Of a stretch of 64,000 nt of DNA, positions 35,687 to 46,100 are shown piece after piece. The notes below the pieces were generated by a model. The model had not been told where the DNA came from, searched no databases, and saw nothing but the letters and a program-made list of their open reading frames with translations. Numbering within the stretch: the first letter of the stretch is position 1; each line of letters opens with the position of its first letter. Source of the stretch: Pogostemon cablin (lineage: Eukaryota; Streptophyta; Magnoliopsida; Lamiales; Lamiaceae); NCBI GenBank assembly GCA_023678885.1, contig CM042998.1, positions 6,699,820 to 6,763,819 of the forward strand. The letters are read 5' to 3'. Position numbers and translations under genes: made by a program.

Positions 35687-36239
35687 CTCCTTTTATGCAT
35701 AAGTTTTTGTTGATCAAATCTGAATATCTCACGTAGTGCGGGATCCAAAATAGTGTCCAAATTCGTCATTAAGATTTTGCTTCTCGCTCTAATTCTTTTA
35801 ATTCATTTCTACGAGCCTGAGCTTCATATCTTCTTTGTATCGTAGCAGTAACTTGTTCTTTTTTTTTCAGTGGATGATTGTAAAATTTCAAGAAAATTTT
35901 CACCCTTTTCTTGTATCACGCAGTACGGTGGCTGATTGTTCACCTTGTTTTCTTTTTAATTTGGTTTTATTTATGCCCTCTGGTCGCCCTGACGAAAAAC
36001 CTCCGCTACCATTATCATCACTTAAGTTGATAGTAAATTCATTCAATGAAGCTTGTGGGGAAATAGGAGATGCCGAAGTGTTATCTTGATCATTTGAAAT
36101 CACTTTATCTGCAACTTCTTCTATGTATTTTTTTTATAATGGACCACACATGCCTAAATCTGAAACCATCTAAATTTCATTTATGTGTAGAATAACTCAT
36201 TTGCCATATCCCACTACATATTATAAAAATATTGAATTA
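35687..36239 (-). pseudogene. Harbinger ORF1, middle piece (NAM-associated domain)
   Basis: Minus-strand reading gives NEFTINLSDDNGSGGFSSGR, then PEGINKTKLKRKQGEQ. After a frameshift near 35900 it gives RRYEAQARRNELKELEREAK, then LDPALREIFRFDQQKLMHKR. The GRP.G..K.K.KR motif and the ..DP..R.......Q....KR end are those of the NAM-associated C-terminal domain in plant Harbinger Myb-like ORF1 proteins. It lies between the Athila TSD and the Tekay TSD. Confidence 0.8.
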
Positions 36240-36244
36240 AAAAT

Positions 36245-38223
36245 TGACACGACCCACCTTACATAACTTATAATTCAAATACTATTTAACATAAACATCA
36301 TCATTATAAAAACCTGCATATAAATTTTTTTTTTTTTCACATAATATGCTTATAACCAACACCATCACACTAGTTCAACATACATACTGGTTTCTGACAC
36401 CACTTCAAACCACCCAAACATGTGATAATACTTATTATATTACACCACCAAACATCAGCGGAAACAAAATAAACCCACGGCCTAGCCCAACAGGTCGTCA
36501 TCTATGTACATCCGCTCAAAACCTTGAAGGAGCTCCACAGCTTGCACAGTCACATCACAAACTCAATCATCAACAGGCTCACCTACAATGCATAAACTAG
36601 TGAGATAAAAATCTCAGTAAGTAGAAATCATGCATGTCAGTGCATGATAATGCATTTAGTTCTCTATCGCCTATTTCCTAACTTTTCTAATTGATCTCTT
36701 TTATTTTGAAAACTGTTCACGTTGCGGGATCCCCACGACACACTTATGATATGCACCCCAAATGAGCTCAATGGGGACGATTTTTCCGAACCCCGAAAAT
36801 AGTGCCGAGAACGATTTTTCCGAACTCTGGCAAAGTGGTGGGGACGATTTTTCCGAACCCCTAATAAAAATGTCGGGAACGATTTTTCCGAACCCTGACA
36901 GAGATGCATATATAGTGGCCGCACACACCATTAGTATCTTATTAATTTTGAGGAAAAATACTTTTCATGTTTATGCATGGTATGCACCCAAAACAATTAA
37001 ATGTGCATCATAAACCATTTACAATATCAATATCAACATTTAATCACCATAAAGCAGCAACTTAATTTCAATTCACACAAATCCACTTCTGAAATAACAA
37101 CTTCACCTCAATCCCATAGATCCATTTATAGAATAATCACTTCACCCTGGGATCGCACGGATCTCTTTTTGGAATCAAACTTCATCTTGGATCCCACAGA
37201 TCCTTATAACCAATATTTTCTCAAACCATATAAATATATTTGCAACAGTTTCCAATCACACAGATCTATATAGGATGATGATATTATATGGATCCTCAAC
37301 TTGTATCACAAAATTATCACAAATAATTTACAAATACTATTGTTAAATATGAACCCTACTTTCTCTAAATCACATAAATCCACAACTTGTATAACAAATT
37401 AATCTCAAATAATTCATATCGTAATTAAACTAATTACAAATAATCCATGACATAATTAACACATATTAATTACAAATAATTCACAAACAACATGTTTATG
37501 CATTGTAGTTGGACTTCTACTTACCTGGATTCCGACAGTAATATAAACCTCGTAAAGAACTGTAACTAATTCGCTCCGACACGCACGTTCCGGCGCGCTC
37601 CCTCTTCTCTTTCTCTTCTTCCTCTCTCTCTCCTCTCTCTCCCTTTCTCTCTCTCCCTCTCTCTCCCTTTCTTCTCCCTCTCTCTCTCTTTTTTCCTCTT
37701 TTTCTTCTGCTTTTCATTTGCTGTGTTAACGTGTATATATATAGGGGTGGGGTGGAAGTCAATTATGACTATCCCACCGCCCCAATTTTTTTTTTATTTT
37801 TTATTTATTTTATTATTATCCATTCTTAATTTACGTGCAATACTTAATAGCTAAGATATAATACATTTACAAATTAATACACATACATGTACATTTTTCT
37901 ACCCACTATTATTATTACGAGAACACGTGTGATACTTAATAATTAAGAAAAATGTATTTATACACATAAAATAATTTAATTATATACATATCCAAATTAA
38001 TGCACGTAAAAATTTATGCACCCATATATTCACACACCGTCCCAATTTTTATCACGAATGTCTCAAATAAAATGTAACGATAAATAAAATATAGAAACAA
38101 TTGTCACATAATTGTCACATTATTATCACATAATTGCCACATAATTATCACGTAATTATAAAATGCATATAACAAAAATTAAATTATATTGACACATGAG
38201 TAGTGAGAAGTTCGGGTATCACA
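36245..38223 (-). repeat. 3' LTR of the Tekay element
   Basis: The downstream LTR with respect to the minus-strand element. Content is as in the 5' LTR: a TATA motif, a CT-rich block near 37590-37700 (GA-rich in the transcript sense) and a fourfold 34-base repeat at 36773-36905. Short open stretches inside are non-coding by composition. Confidence 0.95.
36773..36905 (-). repeat. Fourfold 34-bp tandem repeat in the Tekay LTR
   Basis: On the plus strand GACGATTTTTCCGAACCC or a near copy starts at 36776, 36809, 36843 and 36877, a spacing of 33-34 bases. The same array is in the other LTR at 43474-43606. It lies downstream of the TATA motif in transcript direction, so probably in the transcribed part. 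Confidence 0.9.
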
Positions 38224-38234
38224 TCCTCCCCAAC
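38224..38234 (-). other. Polypurine tract of the Tekay element
   Basis: Minus strand GTTGGGGAGGA directly before the TGTGATACCC start of the 3' LTR. It has the expected place and composition for second-strand priming. Confidence 0.85.
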
Positions 38235-38262
38235 TTATAAGAATTTCGTCCCCGAAATTTAC

Positions 38263-41200
38263 TTACCTGAAGAGGTCTGGATATTTAGCCATCATCTCAT
38301 CCTCTCTTTCCCAAGTAGCCTCCTCAACTAGTTGGTTCCTCCATAATACTTTTACTAATGGTATTTCTTTATTTCTGAGCTTCTTCACTTCTCGCCACAA
38401 GATCTCAACTGGTACTTCCTCATAACTCAAATCTTCTTTCAACTCAACTGGTTCCTGTCTGAGAACATGAGATGGATTTGGAACATACTTCCTCAACACA
38501 GATACATGAAACACGTCATGTACTCTAGACATCGATGCTGGTAACTCCAATTTATAGGCAACACTGCTAACTCTCTCAATGATAGTGAACGGACCAACAT
38601 ATCTTGGACTGAGTTTCCCTTTCCTTCCAAACCGCATTATCCCCTTCATTGGAGATACTTTCAAAAATACCTGATCACCCACTTCAAATTCCAATTCTCT
38701 CCTCCGTTTGTCTGCATAACTCTTTTGCCTATCTTGAGCAACTTTCATCTTCTCTCGTATATGGGTAACAGCTTCTGACATTTCACGAATCAAGTCTGGA
38801 CCCAAAAGTTTCCTCTCTCCAACTTCATCCCAATGAACTGGAGATCTACACTTCCTCCCATATAATGCTTCATATGGAGCCATCCCGATAGTAGACTGAT
38901 AACTGTTATTGTACGAGAACTCTATCAAAGGCAAAAATTTACTCCACTGACCTTGAAAATTCAACACACACGCTCTGAGCATATCCTCCAAGATTTGTAT
39001 TGTACGCTCTGATTGACCATCTGTCTGTGGATGGAATGCTGTGCTGAAAGATAACTGTGTCCCCAACGCCTTATGTAAACTCTTCCAGAAACCAGACAAG
39101 AATCTCGTATCTCTGTCTGACACAATGGTAAGCGGTACTCCATGGAGTCTGACAATCTCTTGTATATATAGTTGGGCATAACGATCCATGGAATACGTAG
39201 AGCTAATAGGAAGAAAATGAGCTGACTTAGTCAATCGATCCACAATAACCCAAATGGCATCGTGACCTTTCACTGTCTTCGGTAGCCCGATAACAAAATC
39301 CATCGTGATATTCTCCCACTTCCATTCTGGAATAAATAAAGGCTGCAAAGTTCCTGCTGGTCTCTGATGCTCGGCTTTGACTTGCTGACAAGTCAAACAT
39401 TGCTCCACATATCGAGCAACATCTCTCTTCATCCCTGGCCACCAATAATGTGCCTTCAAATCTCTATACATCTTAGTAGCTCCTGGATGTACAGAGTAGG
39501 GTGTTGAATGAGCTTCTATCATCACTTCTTTTCGAATATCATTCACTTTGGGTAGACACAATCGACCTCCATAACGAATCACGCCATCATCTCCTAATTG
39601 GAAGTCAGAAGACTTTCCAGAGCTGATATCATTCTTTATTTTGTCAAACAATTCATCCTCCTGTTGGCTCTGTTGAATCTTATCCATCAGAGTTGGTCGA
39701 AGTGTCAGAGCTGCCATCATTGCTTCCAACGATCCTTCCTGAATGATCTCCACACCCATCATTTGCAAATCAAGCAACTCTGGTTTCTGATTTACGATCA
39801 CAGCAGCTACACTCTGTATTGCCTTTCGGCTCAATGCATCAGCAACCACATTGGCTTTTCCCGGATGATAATTGATAACACAATCATAATCCTTCACCAA
39901 TTCCAACCATCTTCTTTGCCTCATATTTAACTCTTTCTGAGTGAAAAAGTACTTCAAACTTTTATGATCTGTATAGATTTCACAACGTTCCCCATACAGA
40001 TAATGCCTCCATATCTTGAGTGCAAACACTACTGCAGCTAACTCTAAATCATGAGTTGGATAATTTTTCTCATACTCCCTTAACTGTCTGGATGCATATG
40101 CTATTACTTTTCCATTCTGCATCAATACACACCCAAGACCATTCTTTGAAGCATCACTATAAACCTTGAAGTTTCCTGTCTCCGTAGGAATAGTTAAGAT
40201 AGGTGCTGATGTCAATCGTCTCTTCAATTCTTGGAAACTCTGTTCACATTCCTCCGTCCATGTGAACTTCACGTTCTTCCTGGTCAACTGTGTTAATGGT
40301 GAAGCAATCTTAGAAAATCCTTCAACAAACCTTCGGTAATATCCCGCCAATCCAAGAAAGCTACGAACCTCAGTGGGATTTGAGGGTTGTGGCCAATCAT
40401 GGATTGCTTTAACTTTACCTGGATCCACTGAAATTCCTTCTCCCGATACCACGTGCCCCAAGAAAACAACTCGGTCTAACCAAAACTCGCACTTCTTGAA
40501 CTTCGCATACAACTGCCTCTCCTTCAGAATCTCTAACACCTTTCTCAAGTGCAGTGCATGATCCTCCTTATTCTTAGAGTAAATTAGAATGTCATCGATA
40601 AACACAATCACAAATTTATCGAGAAATTCCCGAAATACTCTATTCATCAAATCCATAAATGCTGCAGGAGCATTTGTTAATCCAAACGGCATCACTAAGA
40701 ACTCATAGTGCCCGTACCTTGTACTGAATGCAGTCTTTGGAATATCCTCCTTCTTTATCTTTAACTGATGATACCCCGACCGCAAATCAATCTTCGAAAA
40801 GATAGCTGCACCCTGTAACTGATCAAACAGATCATCAATGCGAGGCAATGGATATTTATTCTTCACCGTAACTTTGTTAAGATCCCGATAATCGATGCAC
40901 ATCCTCAATGTGCCATCCTTCTTTCGAACAAACAGAACTGGTGCTCCCCAAGGAGAGAAACTAGGTTGGATGAATCCTTTGTCTAGCAACTCTTGTAACT
41001 GTATCTTCAATTCCTTCAGTTCAGTTGGTGCCATTCTGTATGGCGCTTTAGATGTAGGAGCAGTTCCTGGTTGTAACTCAATAACAAACTCTATTTCTCG
41101 CTCTGGTGGCAAACCTGGAAGATCATCTGGAAATACCTCTAGATATTCCCGAACTACTGGTACACTATCAAGAACTGGACATTGCTGTCCCTCAACATTC

Positions 41201-42777
41201 ATTACACTCACCAGATACCCCTCACAACCACTTTCCAACAACCGCTGTGCTTTTGCTGCTGATATCATCGGAAATCTAAAGCTTTTCTTGATTCCAACAA
41301 AAGTGAACGGTTCTCCTTTCACTGGCTGAAAAGTGATACTCTTCTTCTGACAATCTATTGTAGCACCGTATTTTGACAACCAATCCATGCCCAATATGAT
41401 ATCATAATCATTCATACTTAACACAATCAAATTAGCGATGAGTCTTCTTCCTTCAATAGGAATAACACAACCTCGAAGAAGTTGATTAGTTTGCTTTGAC
41501 TCACCAGAAGGTATCATCACCTCATAATTAGCTTCTATCAAGTTAGGTATTCCACCCAACTTTTTCACATACTCAGTGGATACAAATGAATGTGTTGCTC
41601 CAGAATCAAATAGCACATATGTAGAAGTGCCAAAAATAGAGAACTTACCCGTGACAACTGAGGGATTCGCGTCTGCCTCCTCTCGCGTCAAAGTATACAC
41701 CCTCGCTGGAGCTCTTCCCTGCTGTGCCTGCTTCCCTTTCTTAGGACAAGTAGTAGTCACATGTCCTTTCTCCCCGCATGTGTAACACGTTCTCAGAGGA
41801 ATTTGACACTCTCCACTATGTGATCTAAGACAATTAGGGCCTATAGGTGGTGGCGGCGCCGGTGGCACTTTACCCTGATCGAATTTAGGACGCTTGTTGG
41901 GTTCTCCTCGTCTCTGTCCTTGCTCCACTTGAACATTTGAATTCGGCCTCTGAAATGGCATCGGCCTCTTATCAACTCTCCCGGACTGCTGCATTGGTTT
42001 CTGCTGAAATTGACGTCTGATGGCTTGCGCTTGTCTGATCCTCATCTCCGCTTGCTCAGCAATTTGAGCCCTTTCTGCAACTTGTGAGTATGTTGCTCCA
42101 TGCAGTCCCGCCATACTCACATCTCTATAAAGTTCAGGCCTTAAGCCTTCCACAAATCTCTCCACTTTCAGTGCCTCCGTACTAACCATATGTTCAGCAA
42201 ACCTCGACAACTGCTCAAACTTACGAAGGTAATCTGTGACTGACATGCCACCTTGCCTCAACTGTATGAACTCGTTCATCTTCATGGCTCTCACTGGTGC
42301 CGTAAAGTACTTGTTTCTGAAAAGCTCCTTGAACCTTTCCCATGTCATAGTCGTGACATCCTCGATACTTTTAATCGTATCCCACCAGTGGCCCGCACTT
42401 CCTCGTAACATGAAAGAAGCACATAGCACTCTATCCCCATCTGGAATTCTACTGTATTGAAACATATTTTCCACCGTGCGTAACCAATCCTCTGCATCTG
42501 TGGGGTCTGCTGCGTCCTCAAATATTGGAGGGCTCAGCTTTCGAAACCTCTCACAAACCATTTCCACACGTTCTATTTGACGTCTATCTTGATTTGCATT
42601 ACCCTCGGGTTGTCCACCCACATCTCTCTGCTGAATCAGTTGTTGTATCTGTTGGGACTGACGCTCAACCAGTTCCATTAGTCGAGTAATGACCGCATCA
42701 CGATTATTCCCTTCAGGAGGTGCTGCTTGCTCAACAGTCCTATCCCCTTCAGAACCTTCACCTGTAGCTCTTACCAT
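38263..42777 (-). CDS. Tekay/Del gag-pol polyprotein, intact
   Basis: A 1504-residue uninterrupted polyprotein, full length for this family. Gag capsid domain ~75-250. Zinc knuckle CYTCGEKGHVTTTC at 331-344 (C-x2-C-x4-H-x4-C). Protease LFDSGATHSF, active Asp 391. RT ~560-780 with DLRSGYHQ and the catalytic IDD (Asp 728-729). RNase H with Asp 875, Glu 912, Asp 937 and Asp 980. Integrase with H1090/H1097/C1127/C1130, then Asp 1160, Asp 1221 and Glu 1257 (35-residue spacing). GPF motif 1395-1397. C-terminal chromodomain-like segment ~1452-1504 (YEEVPVEIL..V..L..K.IP.VKVLW....EEATWE). All catalytic residues are present. The start is the first ATG after the primer site, 151 bases inside the LTR edge. 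Confidence 0.97.
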   Translation of the reverse strand: MVRATGEGSEGDRTVEQAAPPEGNNRDAVITRLMELVERQSQQIQQLIQQRDVGGQPEGNANQDRRQIERVEMVCERFRKLSPPIFEDAADPTDAEDWLRTVENMFQYSRIPDGDRVLCASFMLRGSAGHWWDTIKSIEDVTTMTWERFKELFRNKYFTAPVRAMKMNEFIQLRQGGMSVTDYLRKFEQLSRFAEHMVSTEALKVERFVEGLRPELYRDVSMAGLHGATYSQVAERAQIAEQAEMRIRQAQAIRRQFQQKPMQQSGRVDKRPMPFQRPNSNVQVEQGQRRGEPNKRPKFDQGKVPPAPPPPIGPNCLRSHSGECQIPLRTCYTCGEKGHVTTTCPKKGKQAQQGRAPARVYTLTREEADANPSVVTGKFSIFGTSTYVLFDSGATHSFVSTEYVKKLGGIPNLIEANYEVMIPSGESKQTNQLLRGCVIPIEGRRLIANLIVLSMNDYDIILGMDWLSKYGATIDCQKKSITFQPVKGEPFTFVGIKKSFRFPMISAAKAQRLLESGCEGYLVSVMNVEGQQCPVLDSVPVVREYLEVFPDDLPGLPPEREIEFVIELQPGTAPTSKAPYRMAPTELKELKIQLQELLDKGFIQPSFSPWGAPVLFVRKKDGTLRMCIDYRDLNKVTVKNKYPLPRIDDLFDQLQGAAIFSKIDLRSGYHQLKIKKEDIPKTAFSTRYGHYEFLVMPFGLTNAPAAFMDLMNRVFREFLDKFVIVFIDDILIYSKNKEDHALHLRKVLEILKERQLYAKFKKCEFWLDRVVFLGHVVSGEGISVDPGKVKAIHDWPQPSNPTEVRSFLGLAGYYRRFVEGFSKIASPLTQLTRKNVKFTWTEECEQSFQELKRRLTSAPILTIPTETGNFKVYSDASKNGLGCVLMQNGKVIAYASRQLREYEKNYPTHDLELAAVVFALKIWRHYLYGERCEIYTDHKSLKYFFTQKELNMRQRRWLELVKDYDCVINYHPGKANVVADALSRKAIQSVAAVIVNQKPELLDLQMMGVEIIQEGSLEAMMAALTLRPTLMDKIQQSQQEDELFDKIKNDISSGKSSDFQLGDDGVIRYGGRLCLPKVNDIRKEVMIEAHSTPYSVHPGATKMYRDLKAHYWWPGMKRDVARYVEQCLTCQQVKAEHQRPAGTLQPLFIPEWKWENITMDFVIGLPKTVKGHDAIWVIVDRLTKSAHFLPISSTYSMDRYAQLYIQEIVRLHGVPLTIVSDRDTRFLSGFWKSLHKALGTQLSFSTAFHPQTDGQSERTIQILEDMLRACVLNFQGQWSKFLPLIEFSYNNSYQSTIGMAPYEALYGRKCRSPVHWDEVGERKLLGPDLIREMSEAVTHIREKMKVAQDRQKSYADKRRRELEFEVGDQVFLKVSPMKGIMRFGRKGKLSPRYVGPFTIIERVSSVAYKLELPASMSRVHDVFHVSVLRKYVPNPSHVLRQEPVELKEDLSYEEVPVEILWREVKKLRNKEIPLVKVLWRNQLVEEATWEREDEMMAKYPDLFR

Positions 42778-42928
42778 TTTGTCTACTAACTACACTTCCT
42801 ATATCACATAGCCAATATAATTTATAAGACACATAAGAACACAGAATAAAAAAATAACACTTACTTGCAAAGCTGCGCTCCCAAAGAATGAGTTCATGTA
42901 CATAGACAGTCTGCAGGACCCAAACCGT

Positions 42929-42940
42929 GCTCTGATACCA
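42929..42940 (-). other. Primer binding site, initiator tRNA-Met type
   Basis: TGGTATCAGAGC on the minus strand, three bases inside the 5' LTR edge (42944). It is the standard 12-base match to plant initiator tRNA-Met. Confidence 0.95.
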
Positions 42941-42943
42941 CTC

Positions 42944-44924
42944 TGACACGACCCACCTTACATAACTTATAATTCAAATACTATTTAACATAAACATCAT
43001 CATTATAAAAACCTGCATATAAATTTTTTTTTTTTTTTCACATAATATGCTTATAACCAACACCATCACACTAGTTCAACATACATACTGGTTTCTGACA
43101 CCACTTCAAACCACCCAAACATGTGATAATACTTATTATATTACACCACCAAACATCAGCGGAAACAAAATAAACCCACGGCCTAGCCCAACAGGTCGTC
43201 ATCTATGTACATCCGCTCAAAACCTTGAAGGAGCTCCACAGCTTGCACAGTCACATCACAAACTCAATCATCAACAGGCTCACCTACAATGCATAAACTA
43301 GTGAGATAAAAATCTCAGTAAGTAGAAATCATGCATGTCAGTGCATGATAATGCATTTAGTTCTCTATCGCCTATTTCCTAACTTTTCTAATTGATCTCT
43401 TTTATTTTGAAAACTGTTCACGTTGCGGGATCCCCACGACACACTTATGATATGCACCCCAAATGAGCTCAATGGGGACGATTTTTCCGAACCCCGAAAA
43501 TAGTGCCGAGAACGATTTTTCCGAACTCTGGCAAAGTGGTGGGGACGATTTTTCCGAACCCCTAATAAAAATGTCGGGAACGATTTTTCCGAACCCTGAC
43601 AGAGATGCATATATAGTGGCCGCACACACCATTAGTATCTTATTAATTTTGAGGAAAAATACTTTTCATGTTTATGCATGGTATGCACCCAAAACAATTA
43701 AATGTGCATCATAAACCATTTACAATATCAATATCAACATTTAATCACCATAAAGCAGCAACTTAATTTCAATTCACACAAATCCACTTCTGAAATAACA
43801 ACTTCACCTCAATCCCATAGATCTATTTATAGAATAATCACTTCACCCTGGGATCGCACGGATCTCTTTTTGGAATCAAACTTCATCTTGGATCCCACAG
43901 ATCCTTATAACCAATATTTTCTCAAACCATATAAATATATTTGCAACAGTTTCCAATCACACAGATCTATATAGGATGATGATATTATATGGATCCTCAA
44001 CTTGTATCACAAAATTATCACAAATAATTTACAAATACTATTGTTAAATATGAACCCTACTTTCTCTAAATCACATAAATCCACAACTTGTATAACAAAT
44101 TAATCTCAAATAATTCATATCGTAATTAAACTAATTACAAATAATCCATGACATAATTAACACATATTAATTACAAATAATTCACAAACAACATGTTTAT
44201 GCATTGTAGTTGGACTTCTACTTACCTGGATTCCGACAGTAATATAAACCTCGTAAAGAACTGTAACTAATTCGCTCCGACACGCACGTTCCGGCGCGCT
44301 CCCTCTTCTCTTTCTCTTCTTCCTCTCTCTCTCCTCTCTCTCCCTTTCTCTCTCTCCCTCTCTCTCCCTTTCTTCTCCCTCTCTCTCTCTTTTTTCCTCT
44401 TTTTCTTCTGCTTTTCATTTGCTGTGTTAACGTGTATATATATAGGGGTGGGGTGGAAGTCAATTATGACTATCCCACCGCCCCAATTTTTTTTTTATTT
44501 TTTATTTATTTTATTATTATCCATTCTTAATTTACGTGCAATACTTAATAGCTAAGATATAATACATTTACAAATTAATACACATACATGTACATTTTTC
44601 TACCCACTATTATTATTACGAGAACACGTGTGATACTTAATAATTAAGAAAAATGTATTTATACACATAAAATAATTTAATTATATACATATCCAAATTA
44701 ATGCACGTAAAAATTTATGCACCCATATATTCACACACCGTCCCAATTTTTATCACGAATGTCTCAAATAAAATGTAACGATAAATAAAATATAGAAACA
44801 ATTGTCACATAATTGTCACATTATTATCACATAATTGCCACATAATTATCACGTAATTATAAAATGCATATAACAAAAATTAAATTATATTGACACATGA
44901 GTAGTGAGAAGTTCGGGTATCACA
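42944..44924 (-). repeat. 5' LTR of the Tekay element
   Basis: The upstream LTR of the minus-strand element. Identical to 36245-38223 apart from a two-base T-run difference and one substitution. Includes the fourfold 34-base array at 43474-43606. Confidence 0.96.
44434..44445 (-). promoter_or_regulatory. Likely TATA box of the Tekay LTR
   Basis: CCTATATATATACACG on the minus strand, about 480 bases into the LTR, followed at ~30 bases by a GA-rich stretch where transcription could begin. The same motif is in the 3' LTR at 37733-37744. Pattern-based. Confidence 0.6.
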
Positions 44925-44926
44925 AA

Positions 44927-44929
<3 letters not shown>

Positions 44930-44963
<34 letters not shown>
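44930..44963. repeat. (AT)n microsatellite
   Basis: About 16 AT units immediately right of the Tekay target duplication. Confidence 0.95.
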
Positions 44964-44967
<4 letters not shown>

Positions 44968-44989
44968 ACTATAAATTATAACAGAAAGA

Positions 44990-45297
44990 AAGCATGAATA
45001 ATTTACTTACGATCATTTCTTCATTTGCACCACTTGGCTTAGAATATTCAACTTGTTGGAGACATGCCCAGAATTATCCACAATTTTTAAGTATGAGTTG
45101 TAATCGATATTTTAAGGATTTTTACTACGTTCAGCTACTTGTGGTGGTTTTCCAGAATTGTATTTTTGAGTAACACGAAGTCAAAATTGGTCTTTGATTT
45201 GGTATCTACCCACAGTTGGATCCTGAGAAATATCAAGAAACCAAGTACATAGACTCTTATCATCAAAAGGAGTGAAATTAGTAGTGCGTTTAAACAT
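44990..45297 (-). pseudogene. Harbinger ORF1, N-terminal piece (Myb/SANT-like domain)
   Basis: Begins at the ATG complementary to 45295-45297 on the minus strand. Reads RTTNFTPFDDKSLCTWFLDI, then SQDPTVGRYQIKDQF and, after a TGA in place of Trp, LRVTQKYN. This matches the Myb/SANT-like start of plant Harbinger ORF1 proteins (NFT..ED..L...WL..S.DP..G..Q....FW.RV...Y). Further stops follow. The rest of ORF1 lies left of the Tekay insertion. Confidence 0.8.
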
Positions 45298-45406
45298 TTT
45301 TTTTGAGAAAATATATGAAGATAAAAATATATTGAGTATGAAATGAGAAATTGGAGAGATTTGTGGAAGGATAAGGGTTGTGTGACATTTATTTATAGAA
45401 AACTTA

Positions 45407-45985
45407 ACGGTTGAGATTTAAAGTGACAAAGTGTTATCCATGGTTGAGATTGAATGCACATGGAATGTGCTTTCTTATAGTCTCACACTTTTAGGATACC
45501 AATCCAACGGTTGAGATTTAAAGTGGCAAAATCTTATCAACGGTTGAGATTGAATGCACATGGATTGTGCTTTCTTATAGTCTCACACTTTTAGGATACC
45601 AATCCAACGGTTGAGATTTAAAGTGGTAAAATCTTATCAACGGTTGAGATTGAATGCACATGGATTGTGCTTTCTTATAGTCTCACACTTTTAGGATACC
45701 AATCCAACAGTTGGGATTTAAAGTGGTAAAATCTTATTAACGGTTGATATTGAATGAACATGGATTGTGCTTTTTTTGTCTCCAAAATTCTAGGATTCTC
45801 ATCCAAAGGTTAGAATTTAAAGTGGCAAATTGGTATCAATGGTTATGATTAAATGCACATGGATTGTGCTTTTATTTTTGTCTCAACATTTCTAGGATAC
45901 CAATCCAACAGTTGGAATTTAAAGAGGCAAATCTTATCAGTGGTTAAGATTGAATGCACATGGATTGTGCTTTCTTCAATAGTTT
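45407..45985. repeat. 100-bp tandem repeat, about six copies
   Basis: Units start at 45407, 45507, 45607, 45707, ~45805 and ~45907. Each holds ACGGTTGAGATTTAAAGTGG, a second half-copy CGGTTGAGATTGAATG, GCACATGGATTGTGC and TCTCACACTTTTAGGATACC. The spacing is exactly 100 for the first three intervals. The array lies in the divergent gap between ORF1 (-) and the transposase (+) of the Harbinger element. Confidence 0.92.
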
Positions 45986-46100
45986 AGTTTAGAATAATAT
46001 AATGAGCATATGCACCCACTAATTTCTCTCTACAAGTTTTCCTTCTAAAACAATTACTCATTCAAATCAAACTCTTATCACTCTACTCTTACATAGACCA

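Larger units (their letters stand above)
36245..44924 (-). mobile_element. Young Ty3/gypsy Tekay/Del-type (chromovirus) retrotransposon
   Basis: TSD AAAAT at 36240-36244 and 44925-44929. LTRs of 1979 and 1981 bases begin TGTGATACCCGAAC on the coding (minus) strand. Primer site, purine tract and a single intact gag-pol ORF of 1504 codons are present. By eye the LTRs differ by one substitution (C at 37123, T at 43824) and a 13 versus 15 T run. All structural parts needed for an autonomous element are present. Confidence 0.97.

Noticed and set aside
36664..36931. Overlapping small ORFs with a repeated GSEKS/FGKIVP peptide
   Set aside because: Produced by the fourfold 34-bp LTR repeat. No homologue is expected, and the frames overlap on both strands.
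37517..37762. Arg/Glu-rich 81-codon ORF on the minus strand (and its copy at 44218-44463)
   Set aside because: It is the GA-rich leader part of the Tekay LTR read as protein; present only because the simple sequence lacks stops.
39598..41785. Several plus-strand ORFs of 60-144 codons
   Set aside because: Antisense shadows of the Tekay gag-pol reading frame.
45407..45985. CRISPR-like array
   Set aside because: The 100-bp units are contiguous, with no unique spacers, in plant DNA next to a transposase; an ordinary tandem repeat.
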